Positions 7,692 to 16,264 are shown, numbered from the stretch's first letter. The stretch is 36,495 nucleotides of DNA from an uncultured Collinsella sp. (GCA_958353395.1 CATWSG010000024.1:1-36495), one strand, 5' to 3'. Numbers and translations: made by a program. Notes: generated by a model from the sequence alone, not told the origin.

Positions 7692-8675
7692 ATGTCTCGG
7701 TATTGCGCCTCGTGCGGCAAGCTTCTTGCAGATAATGCCAAGTTCTGCACCTCGTGCGGTGCACCCGTTGAGCAAACAACCGCGAGCGATAGCCAGCCCG
7801 CTTTTGAGCAGACCGGTTCCCTCGATACGCCGCAAGCCAAGGCGGACGACCCCCTCGCCTATCGCCCCGACCCCGCCGCAGGCCCCGCGGCCGTCGAGAC
7901 CACGCAGCGCATACCCGTCGCGAGCGGCTCGCCCCAACAGCAACCGGCTCCCGCATACGCGCCCGCTTCGCCACAGACCCCCGCCCCCAAAAAGAGCGGC
8001 ACCGGGCCGCTTATCGCCGTTATCGTTGTGCTGGTGGCAATCATCATCGCCCTGGTCGTTTTCTTTGTGATCAAGCCTTTCGACAACGCCGCCACGCAGA
8101 CGACTGCCGAAGTAGCTAAGCTGCACCATGACGTCGACGACGATGACATAAAGCCTCTCGGCGATCCCAACAGCCTGTACGACGATGATGACGATGACGA
8201 CGAGGATGGCGGCGAAGCAACGCTCTCCGAGCAGAATCTCTACCGCCGACTGAGCGAATACTACGACTTGCTCGAAGACCTCGACAACTACGTCCGTGGC
8301 TGCGCGCAGAACTTCAACGGCAGCTATCTGGAAGAAGATCGAACCACCCGTCAAAATCTCGCCGACGTCGCCGAGCGCACGGAGGACACCATCGAGCAGT
8401 ATTACGACATCGTCGAGGACCTAGACGTCCCGACGAGCTCCAAGAACTACAGCTCCTGGAAGGACATCATCGCCCTGTACGACGACCTGGATCACCGCAT
8501 TGACGCAATCTGTGATGCCTGGGAGATCAGCCTGAAATACGCCAAGCCTGCGGACCACAAGAATGAGATCGTGGCGCCGCTGTCGCGCGACAACGTGGCG
8601 GGCACCAATGACAATAAGTACCGCCTAGACTTTGAGGAGCGCTATCCCGGCGCCAAGCCTGTCGAGGTGAAGTAA
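7692..8675 (+). CDS. Zinc-ribbon membrane protein of unknown function
   Basis: The 327-residue product starts with a zinc ribbon (Cys5, Cys8, Cys19, Cys22), followed by a Pro/Ala/Gln-rich linker and one membrane segment (about 106-127). After that come a poly-Asp stretch (about 164-172) and a mainly helical acidic C-terminal domain of about 150 residues. The topology suggests the ribbon inside and the acidic domain outside. The ATG has AAAGGAG at good distance; a GTG at 7674 is less likely. The N-terminal layout resembles the zinc-ribbon plus single-TM plan of TcaA-type surface proteins, but I see no clear homology. The gene stands alone between two copies of one palindromic repeat. Function unknown. 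Confidence 0.8.
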   Translation: MSRYCASCGKLLADNAKFCTSCGAPVEQTTASDSQPAFEQTGSLDTPQAKADDPLAYRPDPAAGPAAVETTQRIPVASGSPQQQPAPAYAPASPQTPAPKKSGTGPLIAVIVVLVAIIIALVVFFVIKPFDNAATQTTAEVAKLHHDVDDDDIKPLGDPNSLYDDDDDDDEDGGEATLSEQNLYRRLSEYYDLLEDLDNYVRGCAQNFNGSYLEEDRTTRQNLADVAERTEDTIEQYYDIVEDLDVPTSSKNYSSWKDIIALYDDLDHRIDAICDAWEISLKYAKPADHKNEIVAPLSRDNVAGTNDNKYRLDFEERYPGAKPVEVK

Positions 8676-8692
8676 TCCCAACAACTGATCAA

Positions 8693-8761
8693 AACTTGCG
8701 GTGAAATAGGGATTAATTAGGCCTTTTGCCAGCAAAAACAGTCCCTATTTCACCGCAACTT
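8693..8761. repeat. Palindromic hairpin repeat, copy B (downstream of the zinc-ribbon gene)
   Basis: Arms at 8693-8714 and 8740-8761 surround a 25-nt loop. The right arm is identical to that of copy A over 22 nt; the left arm pairs at 20 of 22 positions. It starts 18 bp after the stop of the zinc-ribbon gene. Confidence 0.75.
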
Positions 8762-8767
8762 AGAAGT

Positions 8768-8805
8768 GGGGCCGGGCGCGCATTTGCATTTGCGCGCCCG
8801 GCCCC
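8768..8805. terminator. GC-rich hairpin between convergent genes
   Basis: A perfect 15-bp stem (GGGGCCGGGCGCGCA against its complement) surrounds an 8-nt loop. It lies between the zinc-ribbon gene (plus) and topA (minus) and probably ends transcription from both sides. There is no T-run, so classical intrinsic termination is uncertain. Confidence 0.5.
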
Positions 8806-8826
8806 GCCGCGTCTATATGTGCTCGG

Positions 8827-11418
8827 TTACTTGTCGGCGGCCTTCTTGGTGGTCGTCTTTTTTGCGGTCGTCTTCTTGGCGGCAGTTGCTTTCTTAGCCG
8901 TGGTCTTCTTTGCCGCCGTCGTCTTCTTGGCCGTGCTCGCCTTAGTCGTGGTCTTGCGGCCGCGGGCGGGCTTCTTCTCCTTGGTCGGGCAGTCCATGTT
9001 CACGCAGATGCGCCACGGACCGCGCGCCGTGTTGACCACCACGATGGGGGCGCCGCACTCGGGGCATGTCTCACCCGTCGCCTCGAGCTTACCGCGCGCC
9101 GGCAGAGGATAGCTCACGCCGCAGTCATCGTAGTTGGTGCAGCGGATAAAGCGCTTGCCGCTCTTCTCGCTCTTGTGCGCGATCAGGTCGCCATGGCGTC
9201 CGGCCTCGGCGCACACCTTGCACTCGCCCACCTTAAGGTCAGGCTCGTAGTTGGTGGGGCACGTGGGGTTCACGCAAATCTCGAAGGCCTTCTGGCGGAA
9301 CGGCTGGCACTTAATGCGCGGCGCGCCGCACTCGGGGCACACGGCTGCCTCGCCCTCGAGCGGGCTTACCTTGACGCCGCTCGGCACCGGATAGGTCACA
9401 TCGCAGTCGGGCCAGCCCATGCAGCCAATGAAGCTGCCACGGGTCTTGGCGCTCGTCTTCATAACCAGGTCCTTGCCGCACTTGGGGCAAGCGCCCACGC
9501 GCGCATCGGCCGTGACGGCGTCGCTGATGGCGTCGCCCAACTCCTGCGTGTGCTTGAGCAGCTCGTCGAGCACACCAGCCAGCAGCGCGCGCGAGTGCGT
9601 CACTACATGCTCTTCGGTATCCTCGCCGCGCTCCACACGGGTCATGTCGCCATCGAGCTCGCTGGTCATATCGGGGCTCGTGATGCGCGGGGCAAACTGC
9701 GTCAGTGCATCGATGATGGCGATGCCCAGCTGACTCGGCTCCACGGGATCGTTTTTGAGGTAGCGCACGGCGTACAGGCGCTCAATGATGCTCGCGCGCG
9801 TGGACTTGGTGCCCAGGCCGCGCTTTTCCATCTCCTGCACGAGCTTGCCCTGGCTGTAGCGCGCGGGCGGCTCGGTCTGCTTGGCCTCGAGTTTAATGTC
9901 GAACACGTCGACCGTATCGCCCTGCTCCAGCGGCGGCATCTGCTCGTCGCGCTTGAGTCCGTACGGGTACGCCTCGCGGAAACCCGGGGTCACGAGCACA
10001 TCGCCCGAAGCCACGAACGGCTCACCGTTCACGTCGAGCTCGAGCTTAGTGTTTTCGATGGTCGCGGGACCCATAAGCGTCGCTAGGAAGCGGCGGGCGA
10101 TGAGGTCGTAGAGCTTGCGTTGGCCGCCGTCGAGCGTGGACGGATCGCCCTCGCCCGTGGGATAGATAGGCGGGTGGTCGGTGGTCTCGACTTTGCCGCG
10201 CGTGGGCTTCATAGGGCCGGCGAGCACCTTTTTGCACACGGGTGCCAGCGCCGGGTTGATCTTTGCCAGGTCGCTCACCACGGCGCCCAGATCGAGCGTC
10301 GCGGGGTACACGGTGTTGTCGACACGCGGGTAGCTGATGAGGCCCGCCATGTAGAGGGACTCGGCGATGCGCATGGTACGCGCAGGCGAGATACCCTCGG
10401 CTGCGGCGGCAGCCTGCAGCGAGGTGGTCGCAAACGGCGTGGGCGGCTGCTGCTTGCGCGAGCGCTTGGTCACCGCGGCGACGGTTGCCGTCTTGGCACC
10501 GTCAACGTGACCGTACGCCGTCTCAGCAGCATCCTTGTCGGTAAAGCGCGCCGTCTTGTGCGCGATCTTAAAGCGATCGTCCTCGGCAGCGCCTTGCGCG
10601 GCGCCCATGCCGCGAATCTGCCAATAGTCCTCGGGCACAAACGCCATGCGCTCGCGTTCGCGCTCGACCACCAGGGCAAGCGTCGGCGTCTGCACGCGGC
10701 CGGCGGAACGCACGTTGCCAAAGCCGCCAAACTTGGCGAGCGTCAGGTAGCGCGTGAGCACCGCACCCCAAATGAGGTCGATGTGCTGACGGCTCTCGCC
10801 GGCGTCGGCCAGGTTCTGGTCGAGCGAGACAAGGTTATCGAAGGCCTGCGTGATCTCGGCCTTGGTAAACGAAGAATACTGGGCGCGGGCGACCGGCAAG
10901 TCGGGCGCCACCTCGCGCACCTTGTTGAGGGCGTCCGAACCGATCAGCTCGCCCTCGCGATCGAAGTCCGTGGCAATGATGACGCTGTCGGACTTTTTGG
11001 CGAGGTTCTTAAGCGAGCGAATGAGCTCTTTCTCAGCCGGCAACTTAATGACGGGCGCCCAGGTGAGATACGGCAGACTCTCGAGCTTCCAGCCCTTGAT
11101 GGAGATGCCATCGGCAAGAAACGGCTTGCGCTTGGTGTCGTAGGGCGGACGAGCCAGGCCATCGGGCATGTCGGCCGGCAGCATCTCGCCGTCCTCAGTA
11201 ACCGAATACCAGCCCAGCTTTTTATCGAACAGCACGCTGTCGCAAAAATCGGGCGCAAGGATGTGACCGGCAAGACCGATCGTCACGCACTCCTCGCCCT
11301 TCCACTCAAAACGGTAGATGGCGGTGTTGTACACCTTGTCCTTTTTGGGTTTGCCCGTGGACAGACGCTCGGCGATCTGACGCGCGGCGTCGTTTTTCTC
11401 GGCGATGATGAGCTTCAA
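8827..11418 (-). CDS. topA: Type IA DNA topoisomerase (archaeal-like topoisomerase I)
   Basis: Relaxes negative supercoils by single-strand passage. The 863-residue product has a Toprim domain at the start (IIAEK near residue 4, acidic triad segment DFDREGE at 151-157), RSAGRVQTPTL (from 237) and the catalytic ISYPRVDNT motif with Tyr363 as nucleophile. Three C4-type zinc fingers follow. The end is a Lys/Ala/Thr repeat tail of about 55 residues, as in actinobacterial topoisomerases, which is thought to aid DNA binding. The order and spacing resemble archaeal topoisomerase I/III more than E. coli TopA, so a topoisomerase III name is an alternative. The start is a TTG with TAGGAG 6 nt upstream. 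It follows hypB by 54 bp. Confidence 0.85.
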   Translation of the reverse strand: MKLIIAEKNDAARQIAERLSTGKPKKDKVYNTAIYRFEWKGEECVTIGLAGHILAPDFCDSVLFDKKLGWYSVTEDGEMLPADMPDGLARPPYDTKRKPFLADGISIKGWKLESLPYLTWAPVIKLPAEKELIRSLKNLAKKSDSVIIATDFDREGELIGSDALNKVREVAPDLPVARAQYSSFTKAEITQAFDNLVSLDQNLADAGESRQHIDLIWGAVLTRYLTLAKFGGFGNVRSAGRVQTPTLALVVERERERMAFVPEDYWQIRGMGAAQGAAEDDRFKIAHKTARFTDKDAAETAYGHVDGAKTATVAAVTKRSRKQQPPTPFATTSLQAAAAAEGISPARTMRIAESLYMAGLISYPRVDNTVYPATLDLGAVVSDLAKINPALAPVCKKVLAGPMKPTRGKVETTDHPPIYPTGEGDPSTLDGGQRKLYDLIARRFLATLMGPATIENTKLELDVNGEPFVASGDVLVTPGFREAYPYGLKRDEQMPPLEQGDTVDVFDIKLEAKQTEPPARYSQGKLVQEMEKRGLGTKSTRASIIERLYAVRYLKNDPVEPSQLGIAIIDALTQFAPRITSPDMTSELDGDMTRVERGEDTEEHVVTHSRALLAGVLDELLKHTQELGDAISDAVTADARVGACPKCGKDLVMKTSAKTRGSFIGCMGWPDCDVTYPVPSGVKVSPLEGEAAVCPECGAPRIKCQPFRQKAFEICVNPTCPTNYEPDLKVGECKVCAEAGRHGDLIAHKSEKSGKRFIRCTNYDDCGVSYPLPARGKLEATGETCPECGAPIVVVNTARGPWRICVNMDCPTKEKKPARGRKTTTKASTAKKTTAAKKTTAKKATAAKKTTAKKTTTKKAADK

Positions 11419-11472
11419 AAGAGGCTCCTATCTCGTGTCTCTGCGGCTACGCCCGCCCGTATGGCGGCCGAT

Positions 11473-12156
11473 TTACGCCCTTGCTTGCTCGATCTGCCCG
11501 ATGAGCCAATCGCACCAGGCATCCATGCCCTCGCCCTTGCGCGCGCTCACGGCAAACCGCGGCGCCTGCGGATTGAGGTCATCGAGTGTCTTAGTATACC
11601 TATCCATGTCAAAATCGAAAGCCGGGGCCACGTCGACCTTATTGAGCAGCTGCGCGCCGGCGTGCTGGAAGATGCCCGGGTACTTGATGGGCTTGTCGTC
11701 GCCCTCGGGCACCGAGAGAATCATGATGGACAGGTTCTCGCCCAGGTCAAAGTCGACCGGGCAGACCAAGTTGCCCACGTTTTCGATAAAGATGACGTCG
11801 ATGTTCTCCAGACCGACGGCCTGGTCGAACGCGTCAACGGCCTCCATGATCATGTTGCCCTCGAGGTGGCACAGGCCACCCGTGTTGATCTGGATGGCGG
11901 GCATGCCGGCTTCCTTCATGGTGATGGCGTCGACATCCGAGGCAATATCGCCCTCGATGACGGCACAGCGCAGGCCAGCCTTGTCGCGCAGGCGCTCATT
12001 GGTGCCCAGGATCGTGGTGGTCTTGCCCGAACCGGGGCTCGACAGCACATTGATCACATAGGTGTTTGTCTCTTTAAATCGCTGTCGCAGCTGATCTGCC
12101 AGGCGCTCATTGCGCGACAGAATCGGCGACGCGATATCAATCGTTTTCTCAGCCAT
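11473..12156 (-). CDS. hypB: Hydrogenase nickel incorporation GTPase HypB
   Basis: SIMIBI-class GTPase that, with HypA, inserts nickel into [NiFe]-hydrogenase. The 227-residue product has the P-loop SSPGSGKTT (39-47), the metal-site segments GGLCHLEGN and NVGNLVCP, and LLNKVDVAP as the base-recognition motif. It lacks the N-terminal His-rich nickel store seen in some HypB proteins. AAGGAG lies 8 nt before the ATG. It is next to hypA; hypCDEF and hydrogenase structural genes are not in the window. Confidence 0.93.
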   Translation of the reverse strand: MAEKTIDIASPILSRNERLADQLRQRFKETNTYVINVLSSPGSGKTTTILGTNERLRDKAGLRCAVIEGDIASDVDAITMKEAGMPAIQINTGGLCHLEGNMIMEAVDAFDQAVGLENIDVIFIENVGNLVCPVDFDLGENLSIMILSVPEGDDKPIKYPGIFQHAGAQLLNKVDVAPAFDFDMDRYTKTLDDLNPQAPRFAVSARKGEGMDAWCDWLIGQIEQARA

Positions 12157-12211
12157 ACTCAGCGCTCCTTACTTTTGCCCCTTTATACCCCGTCCCCAGG
12201 TGGCTGATGGG

Positions 12212-12568
12212 CTAATCGTCGGGGGTTTCGATTTCGATACTTGCGATGTCGAGTTCGCGGCCGTGCAGCAGGCGCACGTTGGCACCACCACACTGGGGAC
12301 AGCGGCAATGGAAACGGTCGTGTTCAAAGACCTCACCGCAGTCCAGACACTCGCTTTGTGGATGGACTTCCTCTACGGCAAGCTCGCAGCCGCGCGTGAG
12401 CAGGTCCTCGTCGCGAAACGTCTCCCAGGCAAAGTCGAGCGCCTCGCGCACGACCTCGGTCATATCCCCGATACGCAGCGTTACCAAAACGGCGCGCGAG
12501 GCCCCCGCCCCACGCGCCGCGCGAATCACTGTATCGAGTATGCCGTTGACAATGCCAACCTCGTGCAT
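12212..12568 (-). CDS. hypA: Hydrogenase/urease nickel incorporation protein HypA
   Basis: Nickel metallochaperone partner of HypB. The 118-residue product begins with the nickel-binding MHE motif (His2) and has a zinc site formed by Cys74, Cys77, Cys90 and Cys93. Length is typical. The start is 6 nt after the tatC stop, and a GAGGAG inside the last tatC codons serves as ribosome-binding site, which indicates coupling to tatC. Confidence 0.93.
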   Translation of the reverse strand: MHEVGIVNGILDTVIRAARGAGASRAVLVTLRIGDMTEVVREALDFAWETFRDEDLLTRGCELAVEEVHPQSECLDCGEVFEHDRFHCRCPQCGGANVRLLHGRELDIASIEIETPDD

Positions 12569-12574
12569 ACCGAT

Positions 12575-13366
12575 TTACTCCTCGTCGTCCTCATCGTCCG
12601 AGAACAGGTCCAGACGGCTCACAAACAAGCCCTCCTTGCCCTCGCGCGCGGTAATGACCACGCGGGCAATGGCGAGCGAAATCTCGTAGAGCGAGAGCAG
12701 GGCACCATACATGAGGCCCAGCGTAACGGGCGAGCCGTCGGGCGTAATCACAGCCGAGCCCACAAGCAGGCCCACGTACACGTAGCGCCAGGCGCCGCGG
12801 AAGGCCGCGTAGGACACGATGTGGAAGACGGACAGGTAGAAGATGATGAGCGGCAGCTCAAACGCCACGCCAAAGCCGATCATAAAGAGCAGCTCCATGT
12901 TGACGTAGTTCTCCAGGTCGGGCAGCGCCGTGGCGACGGCCGAGGTCTCGCCGATAAGCCACTCAAAGCCCGCCGGGATGATGATGAAATAGCAGAAGAT
13001 GGCGCCCAGGAAGAACAGCACCGTCGAGGCGAGCACCGTGGGCACGACCCATTTGCGCTCGTTGGGACGCAGTGCCGGCAGGAAAAATGCCAGAATCTGC
13101 CAGATGATCATGGGCGTGCACATGACCACGGCCATCTTGATGGCCAGCGAGAAGCGCAGGCCAAAGCCGCCGAGCGTGGTGGTGATGTAGAACTTACCGT
13201 CCGGCACAAAGGAGCGGATGGGGTCTTCCAGGATGTCGAGCACCACGGGCGTGGCGAAATACAGCACGATGGCGGCGGCAAACACCGACACGACCACGAT
13301 GGTCAGGCGGCGACGGAGCTCTCCCAGGTGATCGAAGAGCGGCATACGCGCAGGTCCGATAGGCAT
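12575..13366 (-). CDS. tatC: Sec-independent protein translocase TatC
   Basis: Polytopic receptor of the twin-arginine pathway, which binds the RR signal peptide and exports folded proteins. The 263-residue product has the N-terminal HLGELRRRL motif (conserved Glu16), about six membrane segments and a loop following FFLPAL. The tail ends in an acidic DDEDDEE stretch. Its ATG shares one base with the tatA stop (TAATG), which points to translational coupling. Confidence 0.95.
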   Translation of the reverse strand: MPIGPARMPLFDHLGELRRRLTIVVVSVFAAAIVLYFATPVVLDILEDPIRSFVPDGKFYITTTLGGFGLRFSLAIKMAVVMCTPMIIWQILAFFLPALRPNERKWVVPTVLASTVLFFLGAIFCYFIIIPAGFEWLIGETSAVATALPDLENYVNMELLFMIGFGVAFELPLIIFYLSVFHIVSYAAFRGAWRYVYVGLLVGSAVITPDGSPVTLGLMYGALLSLYEISLAIARVVITAREGKEGLFVSRLDLFSDDEDDEE

Positions 13367-13956
13367 TACTCATCGCCTCCCTTCGGGGCATCGGCGGCAG
13401 CGGCGTCGTCCTCGGCCTCGAGCTCGCGAGCGAGCTGGTCGACGACGGCCTTGCGCTTGCGGGGACGACGGGCGTAGAGGTCAGCCGTCGTGGGCTCTGC
13501 CGGCTCGGGCTCGGACTCGGGCTCTGCAGCAGGCTCGGGCTCGACGACAGGCTCGGCGGCAGCGGCAGGCTCGGCACCCTCGGCCTCAGTCTCCTCGGCA
13601 GTGCCCTCGCCCTCGGTGGCACCCTCGCTCGCGGCCTTCTCGGCAGCAAGGCGGGCACGGCGCTCGGCAAAGGTCTCCTTCTTGGCGGGTGTAGCCGTCT
13701 CGGCGGCATCCTCGTCCACGTCGGAATCATCGTCGACGGCAGCAGCCTTCTTGGGCTTAACCGGTGCCGAAGCGGCCTCGCTCACCGGATCGATAATCTC
13801 GGACTGAACAACGGCCGTCATCTTTTCCTGCGTCTCGCGGAACTGACGGATGGCACGGCCGATCGTGCGGCCCATCTGTGGGAGCTTATCCGGGCCAAAC
13901 AGCAAAAAGCCGAAGACCACGATGATCGCGAGCTCACCCTCTCCAATACCAAACAC
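13366..13956 (-). CDS. tatA: TatA/TatB-family translocase subunit
   Basis: Single-span component of the twin-arginine translocase. The chosen start is a GTG with GGAGG 5 nt upstream; it gives the family-like beginning VFGIGEGELAIIVVFGFLLF, then FGPDKLP and an amphipathic helix (about 22-45). The remaining 140 or so residues are a Pro/Glu/Ala-rich and charged tail, much longer than in a minimal TatA, so TatB is an equally good name. It leads the tatA-tatC-hypA-hypB-topA run, after a 153-bp gap from the STAS gene. Confidence 0.85.
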   Translation of the reverse strand: MFGIGEGELAIIVVFGFLLFGPDKLPQMGRTIGRAIRQFRETQEKMTAVVQSEIIDPVSEAASAPVKPKKAAAVDDDSDVDEDAAETATPAKKETFAERRARLAAEKAASEGATEGEGTAEETEAEGAEPAAAAEPVVEPEPAAEPESEPEPAEPTTADLYARRPRKRKAVVDQLARELEAEDDAAAADAPKGGDE

Positions 13957-14037
13957 ACATACCTCCAAGGCTCGATGTGAGTCGAGCCCGCACCGCGCCA
14001 TTCGGCCGGAACTCGTCTATTCATTCGGTCAAGTATA

Positions 14038-14065
14038 GCGCCCGGACGCCAAAACGTCCGAGCGC
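14038..14065. terminator. Hairpin between the STAS gene and tatA
   Basis: CGGACG pairs with CGTCCG around a CCAAAA loop, extended by an outer GCGC/GCGC pairing with one mismatch. On the minus strand it is followed by TATACT, a possible -10 for tatA, not by a T-run. It may separate the aminotransferase-STAS unit from the tat operon. Confidence 0.4.
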
Positions 14066-14109
14066 ATCACAAACATATGCCAAACGGCACGCCCTTTTGG
14101 GGGCAAAGA

Positions 14110-14424
14110 TTATGCAGCGGTGATCGAAATCTCCTGGTCGACACCCAACAGCTGAACCACGCGCATCACCGGGGGCTGCACATTGGTGCAGCTAAAGCGC
14201 TTGCCGTGGTCGACCGCGTGGTGCGCGGCGCCCACGAGCACGCCAATGCCCGTCGAATCGATGTAGCTCACCTGGGCAAAATCGAGCTCAACGGCCTCAG
14301 TGGGCTGCTCGAGCGCCAGGTCGATGGCATTACGCAGGCTATCGGCGTTAGAGATATCGATCTCGCCGGCCACCTTAATGGTGTAGAGCTCTGGCGTGGG
14401 GTTGGTGGAAATACCCAAATCCAT
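14110..14424 (-). CDS. STAS-domain anti-sigma-factor antagonist
   Basis: SpoIIAA/RsbV-type protein. In known systems such a protein binds a partner kinase/anti-sigma factor and is switched off by phosphorylation of a Ser. The 104-residue product has the diagnostic DSTGIGVL segment with Ser57 as the likely phosphosite, and typical length. AAAGGAG lies 7 nt before the ATG. It follows the aspartate aminotransferase by 51 bp. No RsbW/SpoIIAB kinase, PP2C phosphatase or sigma factor is in the window, so the partner is unknown. Confidence 0.88.
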   Translation of the reverse strand: MDLGISTNPTPELYTIKVAGEIDISNADSLRNAIDLALEQPTEAVELDFAQVSYIDSTGIGVLVGAAHHAVDHGKRFSCTNVQPPVMRVVQLLGVDQEISITAA

Positions 14425-14475
14425 GTATACGCTCCTTTACGTATCGAAAGTGCGGATAGTACGGGAAGCCGCGCG

Positions 14476-15780
14476 TTAGGCGCGCTCGGCACGCGCAAGC
14501 TCGGCAGCGACAAGCTTAACGGCCAGCACCAGCACATCGAGCGCGGCCTCCAGGTCCTCGACCGTGGGATAGCTCGGCGCGATGCGGATGTTGGTGTCGC
14601 GCGGGTCCTTGCCATAGGGCCAGGTGGCACCGGCCGGCGTGAGCTTGACGCCCAGGTCGGCACAAAGCGCGGCGACCTTCTGGGCCGAGCCCTCGGGACC
14701 ATCGAAGCTTACAAAGTAGCCGCCGCGGGGGTGCGTCCAGGTAGCACAGCCCGTGTCGCCCAAGCCCTCGGTGAGCTTGCGCTCAACGGCCTCAAAGCGC
14801 GGGCGCAAGAACTCGGCATGCTTTTTCATGTGCTCCTTGACCGCCTCGATGGTGGGAAGGAAGCGCACGTGACGCAGCTGGTTGAGCTTGTCGGCGCTGA
14901 TGAGGCCGGCCTTCAGGCGCTTGGAGAACTCCGCGATAACCGCGGGGCTCGCACCGATAAAGCCGATACCGGCACCCGGGAAGGTGATCTTGGACGTCGA
15001 GGCAAAGGCCACCACGCGGTCCTCGGTGCCCGCCGCGCGGGCAAGATCAAAGATGTTGGCGAGCTCGTCGGTCTCGTCGTACAGGTCGTGCACGCAGTAG
15101 GCGTTGTCCCAGAAGATGCGGAAATCGGGCGCGGCCGTGTGCATCTCGACCAGGCGGCGCACGGTGTCCTCGCTAAAGGTGATACCCGTGGGGTTGGAAT
15201 ACTTGGGCACGCACCAGATGCCCTTGATGGAATCGTCGGCGGCAACGAGACGCTCGATCTCGTCCATATCGGGGCCGTTGTCGGTCATCGCGACGGGAAC
15301 GTTCTCGATACCCAAGTCGGCGGTAATGCCAAAGTGGCGATCGTAGCCGGGAACCGGGCACAGGAACTTGACCTTCTTGCCGTCGTGCGCTGCCTCGTAA
15401 GCCTCCCAGGGCTCGTTGCCGCACGAGCCGCAGCGCCAGAACATACCGGCGATATCGTGCTCGATCAGCAAACTCGACGAACCCAGCACGAGCGTCTGCT
15501 CAGCGGGGCAACCCAGGAACTCCCCCGCTAGCTTGCGTGCCGAGGGAATGCCCTCAAAGCAGCCGTAGTTGGAGCAGTCGACATTGCCGTCGTGCAGATC
15601 GGCATCGGCATTGAGGATATCGAGCATGGGTCGAGAGATGTCCACCTGGGAGGGCGACGGCTTGCCGCGGGCCATGTCGAGCGCCAGGCCCTTGGCCTTG
15701 ACCTCGGCGACCTCGGCCTTGAGCGCCTCGATGGCGGCATCGAGTTCGGTGGTTTCCATCTTCTGGTAGATCGTCTGCAT
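14476..15780 (-). CDS. Aspartate aminotransferase, class Ic (MocR-like aminotransferase family)
   Basis: PLP enzyme that most likely interconverts aspartate and oxaloacetate with glutamate and 2-oxoglutarate. The 434-residue product matches the actinobacterial class Ic type: the start region LDMARGKPSPSQ, SNPTGITFS, the FWDNAYCVHDL segment, and Lys264 in STSKITFPGAGIGF as PLP Schiff-base residue. Length fits the class. GAAAGG lies 8 nt before the ATG. Substrate specificity is inferred from family membership. Confidence 0.85.
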   Translation of the reverse strand: MQTIYQKMETTELDAAIEALKAEVAEVKAKGLALDMARGKPSPSQVDISRPMLDILNADADLHDGNVDCSNYGCFEGIPSARKLAGEFLGCPAEQTLVLGSSSLLIEHDIAGMFWRCGSCGNEPWEAYEAAHDGKKVKFLCPVPGYDRHFGITADLGIENVPVAMTDNGPDMDEIERLVAADDSIKGIWCVPKYSNPTGITFSEDTVRRLVEMHTAAPDFRIFWDNAYCVHDLYDETDELANIFDLARAAGTEDRVVAFASTSKITFPGAGIGFIGASPAVIAEFSKRLKAGLISADKLNQLRHVRFLPTIEAVKEHMKKHAEFLRPRFEAVERKLTEGLGDTGCATWTHPRGGYFVSFDGPEGSAQKVAALCADLGVKLTPAGATWPYGKDPRDTNIRIAPSYPTVEDLEAALDVLVLAVKLVAAELARAERA

Positions 15781-15929
15781 GGGTGCGACCTTTCACGAAG
15801 CGGTACGTTGCAATTCTTCTAAGTATAGACCGCCACCGTCGCAACGTTATGAAGCCGTGATAGATTAAGTCCATCGCAATGAATTACGAATCGCCGCGCA
15901 TGCCGGCATGAAGCGCCCAAGGAGGCACT

Positions 15930-16184
15930 ATGGAGTACGGATCGTTCCAGGCCGAGGAATTCGGCGACCTTCAGCGCCTGGTCGACGGACTGTTTTACGA
16001 CCGCCACGCCATCGACCGCCTGGATCTGATCGTACAGGCCGAAATCTTGGACCTGGCGCCCGATCTCATGGAAATCGTGAACCTGCTACCGCCCGGCTAT
16101 TACGACCGCCAGTCACTTTGCGACCAGCTCAACTCCGCCTTGGCCGCCCACGGCTGGGGCGCCATCTACGGCACCGTGGAATAA
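15930..16184 (+). CDS. Small acidic protein of unknown function
   Basis: An 84-residue soluble acidic protein without signal or membrane segment. AAGGAGG lies 4 nt before the ATG, which strongly supports translation. It appears mostly helical, with Leu-rich stretches (FGDLQRLVDGLFYDRHAI; EILDLAPDLMEIVNLLP) and a C-terminal AAHGWGAIYGT. I recognise no family. It is divergent from the aspartate aminotransferase and is followed by the second MITE-like element. Confidence 0.65.
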   Translation: MEYGSFQAEEFGDLQRLVDGLFYDRHAIDRLDLIVQAEILDLAPDLMEIVNLLPPGYYDRQSLCDQLNSALAAHGWGAIYGTVE

Positions 16185-16264
16185 ACCTAGTCATTGGGGC
16201 CTGTGGTCAAAAAAATAGCAAATATGAGTACTGTTACTTTTTTAGTAACAGCGATTTTGAATTA

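Noticed and set aside
8827..8990. The repetitive Lys-codon tract at the end of topA as a tandem repeat or recombination site
   Set aside because: It is explained by the Lys/Ala/Thr-rich protein tail common in actinobacterial topoisomerases.
10120..12207. A 695-codon plus-strand open frame opposite topA and hypB
   Set aside because: Antisense to two well-supported genes; no credible ribosome-binding site or recognisable domain.
12110..13477. A 455-codon plus-strand open frame opposite hypA and tatC
   Set aside because: The minus-strand genes have full family motifs and coupled starts; the antisense product is low-complexity.
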